From: DASYRM01 sp035646375 | GTDB lineage: Bacteria; Acidobacteriota; Vicinamibacteria; Vicinamibacterales; UBA2999 | DNA length: 16,189 nt | Reading direction: 5' to 3' | Assembly: GCA_035646375.1 (NCBI GenBank) | Contig: DASRPM010000003.1 | Location: forward strand, 1-16,189 | In this document: one piece after another, positions 14,029 to 16,189 of the stretch | Layout: each line of letters starts with the position of its first letter | Numbering within the stretch: the first letter of the stretch is position 1 | Made by a program: the position numbers and the translations under genes | Notes under the pieces: model-generated | What the model saw: the letters and a program-made list of their open reading frames with translations, nothing else | What the model was told of the DNA's origin: nothing | Database searches by the model: none

Positions 14029-14121
14029 TTGCAGGCCCCCGGCTCCCGGCCTCCGGCCTGGACTGCTTCCTGACGCCCGAAGAGTACGGCCTGCAACCCC
14101 GGGAGCCGGGAGTCGGGAGCC
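14029..14121. repeat. Nested inverted repeats and 7-bp tandem repeat between recX and alaS
   Basis: TTGCAGGCC (14029-14037) is inverted at GGCCTGCAA (14088-14096). Immediately beside each arm, CCCGGCTCCCGG (14038-14049) is an exact inverted copy of CCGGGAGCCGGG (14099-14110). Because both arms keep the same internal order, the two stems are alternatives and cannot both form in one simple hairpin. The right side also has three 7-bp units: GGGAGCC (14101), GGGAGTC (14108) and GGGAGCC (14115). This fills nearly the whole gap and looks like a dispersed intergenic repeat rather than a terminator. Confidence 0.65.
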
Positions 14122-14122
14122 T

Positions 14123-14578
14123 TCAGGTCTTTCTGCGCTTGCGGAGCGCGGCCATGGCCCGATCGCTCTCGAATCCCTGGCCCACGAGATACCGATAGAG
14201 GCGCGCCATCTCGCGGTCGTCGTCGAGGCGCCGGGTGCCCAGACGGCGATCGATGGCGGCCGCGAGCAGTGCGTCGGCATCGACCTCGCCGTAGACCTCC
14301 GCCACCGCGCGATCGGCGAGCGCCGAGGCGATGCCGGCGGCTTCGATCTCGCGCCGCACGCGGCGCTCGCCGCGCTTCTTCAGCGACAGCTGGCTGCGGG
14401 CGATCGCCGCCGCCGTGCGCGCGTCGTCGAGGCTGCCATCCTGGCGGAGCCGTGTGACGGCGGAGTCGATGTCGTCGGGTGTGAATCCGCGCCTCGAGAG
14501 GCGCTGGCGGAGCTGGGCTTCGGAAAGCTCGCGGCGGGCGAGCTGCCTGAGGGCGGTCAGATAGGCGTTGTCAGCCAA
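14123..14578 (-). CDS. recX: Regulatory protein RecX
   Basis: 151 residues. In characterised bacteria RecX binds RecA filaments and limits recombinase activity. The N-terminal repeat AYLTALRQLARRELSEAQLRQRLSRRGF is the family's signature. It is followed by two more three-helix repeats (VTRLRQDGSLDDARTAAAIA..., then RLYRYLVGQGFESDRAMAALRK), and the length fits. The start is TTG (14578-14576), chosen because the conserved repeat begins five codons later and no ATG or GTG lies close by. It overlaps the last 8 bp of pilT, so translation is likely coupled. GAGG immediately upstream is too close to act as a normal Shine-Dalgarno. recA itself is not in the window. Downstream is alaS, as in E. coli recA-recX-alaS. 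Confidence 0.93.
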   Translation of the reverse strand: MADNAYLTALRQLARRELSEAQLRQRLSRRGFTPDDIDSAVTRLRQDGSLDDARTAAAIARSQLSLKKRGERRVRREIEAAGIASALADRAVAEVYGEVDADALLAAAIDRRLGTRRLDDDREMARLYRYLVGQGFESDRAMAALRKRRKT

Positions 14579-15716
14579 ACCTCGTGATCTCGGGCTTCCG
14601 GCCGGCGCCCACGCCGGCCATCTGATCCCGCGCCATCTCCGACGTGTTCGAGATGCCCCCGACCTTCAGCTTGAAGTCGTCCACGTTCGACGCCCAGCGC
14701 AGCGCCTCGTCGAGCTCCACGAGACCCTGCTCATAGAGGGTGAAGATCGACTGGTCGAACGTCTGCATCCCGTACTGCGACGTGCCTTGGGCGATGGCGC
14801 CGTGAATCAGGTGCGTCTTCTCGCGGTCGGCAATACAGTCGCGGATGAAGGCCGTCGACGTCAACACCTCCACCGCGGGCACCCGTCCGGCGCCGCCGGG
14901 CTTCGGCATCAGGCGCTGCGACACGATGGCGCGTAGCACGCTGGCCAGCTGCAGGCGGATCTGCTTCTGCTGGTGCGGCGGGAACACGGCGATGATGCGG
15001 TTGATCGTCTCGGTGGCGTCGAGCGTGTGCAGGGTGGAGAACACCAGGTGGCCGGTCTCGGCCGCCACGAGGGCGGTCTGGATCGTCTCGAAGTCGCGCA
15101 TTTCGCCGACCAGGATGACGTCCGGGTCCTGACGAAGGGCGCTGCGCAGCGCCAGCGAAAAGCTGTTGGTGTCGACGCCGATCTCGCGCTGGTTGATGAC
15201 CGCCTTCTTGTCCCGATGCAGATACTCGATCGGGTCCTCGATCGTCATGATGTGCGCGGAGCGCGTCGAGTTGATCTCGTCGATCATCGACGCGAGCGTC
15301 GTGGTCTTACCGGAGCCGGTGGCCCCGGTCACGAGGACCAGGCCGCGCTCTTCCTTGCTGATCTTCTTGAGGACCTGCGGCAACGCCAGGTCGTCGATCG
15401 AGGTGATGTTGCGCGGGATGACGCGGAACACCATGCCGATGGTGCCGCGCTGCTGGAAGGCGTTGCAGCGGAAGCGGCCCAGTCCGGCGACGCTGTAGGC
15501 GAGGTCGACCTCGTGGTGCTCTTTGAACTTGTCGCGGTAACCGACGGGCAGCACGGCGGCCGCCATCGACACCATCTCCTCGTGCTCGAGGCGCTTGTCC
15601 TCGAGCGCCGGCACGAGCTCGCCGCGTACCCGCATCATGGGGTGCGTGCCGACCTTCAGGTGCAGGTCCGAGGCGCCGCTGTCCACGGCAATCTTGAGCA
15701 GGTCGTTGACGTGCAT
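14571..15716 (-). CDS. pilT: Type IV pilus retraction ATPase PilT
   Basis: A 381-residue secretion-type ATPase that powers pilus retraction (twitching motility, DNA uptake) as a hexamer at the inner-membrane base. The N-terminal domain starts LLKIAVDSGASDLHL. The ATPase core has Walker A GATGSGKTT (131-139), the Asp box TIEDPIEY (158-165), Walker B ILVGEMRD (201-208) and the His box HLVFSTLHT (223-231), all intact. The region after RDCIADREKTHLIHGAI corresponds to the PilT AIRNLIRE-type retraction segment, here divergent. The protein is slightly longer than the common 345-370, with a C-terminal tail SEMARDQMAGVGAGRKPEITRFG. The ATG is at 15716, with no good Shine-Dalgarno. No other pilus gene is nearby. 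PilT versus a PilU-like paralogue cannot be fully separated by eye, but PilT is favoured. Confidence 0.95.
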   Translation of the reverse strand: MHVNDLLKIAVDSGASDLHLKVGTHPMMRVRGELVPALEDKRLEHEEMVSMAAAVLPVGYRDKFKEHHEVDLAYSVAGLGRFRCNAFQQRGTIGMVFRVIPRNITSIDDLALPQVLKKISKEERGLVLVTGATGSGKTTTLASMIDEINSTRSAHIMTIEDPIEYLHRDKKAVINQREIGVDTNSFSLALRSALRQDPDVILVGEMRDFETIQTALVAAETGHLVFSTLHTLDATETINRIIAVFPPHQQKQIRLQLASVLRAIVSQRLMPKPGGAGRVPAVEVLTSTAFIRDCIADREKTHLIHGAIAQGTSQYGMQTFDQSIFTLYEQGLVELDEALRWASNVDDFKLKVGGISNTSEMARDQMAGVGAGRKPEITRFG

Positions 15717-15743
15717 CCCAGGATGACCGGCGGCACGCGCCCC

Positions 15744-15815
15744 CTGCGCGGCCCCGCGCAGACCTGCACCCTGCCGCGCCGCGGCAGGGCCGATCCGCTA
15801 CCGGAAGCTCCCGGT
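15744..15815. terminator. Row of three hairpins between ilvE and pilT
   Basis: Three stems follow one another in the 104-bp gap: CTGCGCGG-CC-CCGCGCAG (15744-15761), CCCTGCCG-CGCCG-CGGCAGGG (15769-15789) and ACCGG-AAGCTC-CCGGT (15800-15815). On the minus strand they lie directly after the ilvE stop, the third one being first in the transcript. Without a U-tract they are not a textbook intrinsic terminator, but they could end or protect the ilvE mRNA. They also leave little room for a pilT promoter. Confidence 0.45.
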
Positions 15816-15820
15816 GTCCC

Positions 15821-16189
15821 TTATCGGCGGGTGGAACCGCCGGATGTAGCAGCCTGGGGCGTTTCCAGGTACTGCAGCCAGCCGTGGGTATCCGGGGCGT
15901 CGCCGCGGACGATGTCGAAGAACCGCTGCTGGAGGGCCTCGGTGATCGGGCCCCGGCGCCCGCGGCCGACCTTGATCTTGTCGACCGACTTGATGGGGGT
16001 CACCTCGACGGCGGTGCCCACGAAGAACACCTCGTCGGCCACGTAGAGCATCTCGCGCGGGAGCACCTGCTCGCGCACCTCGAAGCCCATGTCCTTGGCG
16101 ATGGTGACCACCGAGTCGCGGGTGATGCCCGAGAGAATCGACGACCCCACGGGCGGCGTGTGGATGACGCCGTCTCGCACGATGAAGAT
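15821..16189 (-). CDS. ilvE: Branched-chain amino acid aminotransferase, C-terminal part (5' truncated by window)
   Basis: 122 codons are visible and the frame stays open to the window edge, so this is only the C-terminal third of a roughly 300-residue fold-type IV PLP enzyme. It transfers the amino group between glutamate and the keto acids of Leu, Ile and Val. Diagnostic pieces in order are FIVRDGVIHTPPVG, SSILSGITRDSVVTIA (cofactor phosphate site), and VADEVFFVGTAVEVTPIKSVD, the conserved substrate/PLP loop with the Thr-Ala pair. The catalytic lysine lies upstream of the visible part. The closing RGDAPDTHGWLQYL is the usual BCAT end, followed by a short non-conserved tail. A D-amino acid or ADC lyase homologue is less likely because of the FFVGTAVEVTPI loop. 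Confidence 0.93.
   Translation of the reverse strand: MFIVRDGVIHTPPVGSSILSGITRDSVVTIAKDMGFEVREQVLPREMLYVADEVFFVGTAVEVTPIKSVDKIKVGRGRRGPITEALQQRFFDIVRGDAPDTHGWLQYLETPQAATSGGSTRR

Noticed and set aside
14014..14280. N-terminal extension of alaS by 89 codons
   Set aside because: The conserved AlaRS N-terminus begins at 14013, and the extension runs through the intergenic repeat and into recX antisense sequence.

Overview
This is a strongly GC-rich, Gram-negative bacterial chromosome segment. The outer-membrane lipoprotein LptE, a lytic transglycosylase and PilT all point to a diderm. GTG and TTG starts occur beside ATG. The gene families and the REP-like intergenic hairpins fit an acidobacterium (for example Vicinamibacteria), but nothing here settles the phylum; that placement is inference. 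There are no tRNA or rRNA genes, CRISPR arrays or transposase genes. The content is mainly housekeeping, and I found no clear defence or biosynthetic cluster.

Layout. Positions 1-1342 (minus, 3' end cut off by the window) encode a GT-B-like glycosyltransferase-family protein. It is divergent, across only 30 bp, from a class II histone-deacetylase-like amidohydrolase (1373-2398, plus). A double-hairpin repeat follows, then leuS-lptE-holA on the plus strand. This order is also found in Escherichia coli and links tRNA charging, LPS transport and the replication clamp loader. Convergent to it is rpsT (minus), and upstream of rpsT lies a secreted two-domain NTF2-like protein carrying a Gln/Gly-rich repeat insert. 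A secreted lytic transglycosylase (8193-8930, minus) comes next.

Across a divergent 167 bp region starts a tightly coupled plus-strand operon (9098-11315): a PepSY-type four-helix membrane protein with candidate haem-ligand histidines, an MDR quinone-oxidoreductase-like enzyme, and a 95-residue three-helix membrane protein. Both junctions are TGATG stop/start overlaps. This is the least conventional gene set in the window and the best candidate for an uncharacterised redox module.

The right end is a minus-strand run, in transcription order: ilvE (5' end cut off), pilT, recX, alaS. recX overlaps pilT by 8 bp. recX-alaS adjacency recalls the E. coli recA-recX-alaS order, with pilT here in the place of recA.

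Intergenic DNA is dominated by hairpins. Three sites share the core GCCTGAAGGC with a CTAC/GTAG tetranucleotide beside the palindrome, the architecture of REP elements. Other inverted repeats lie between the NTF2-like gene and rpsT, between recX and alaS, and between ilvE and pilT. No classical terminator with a U-tract was seen.
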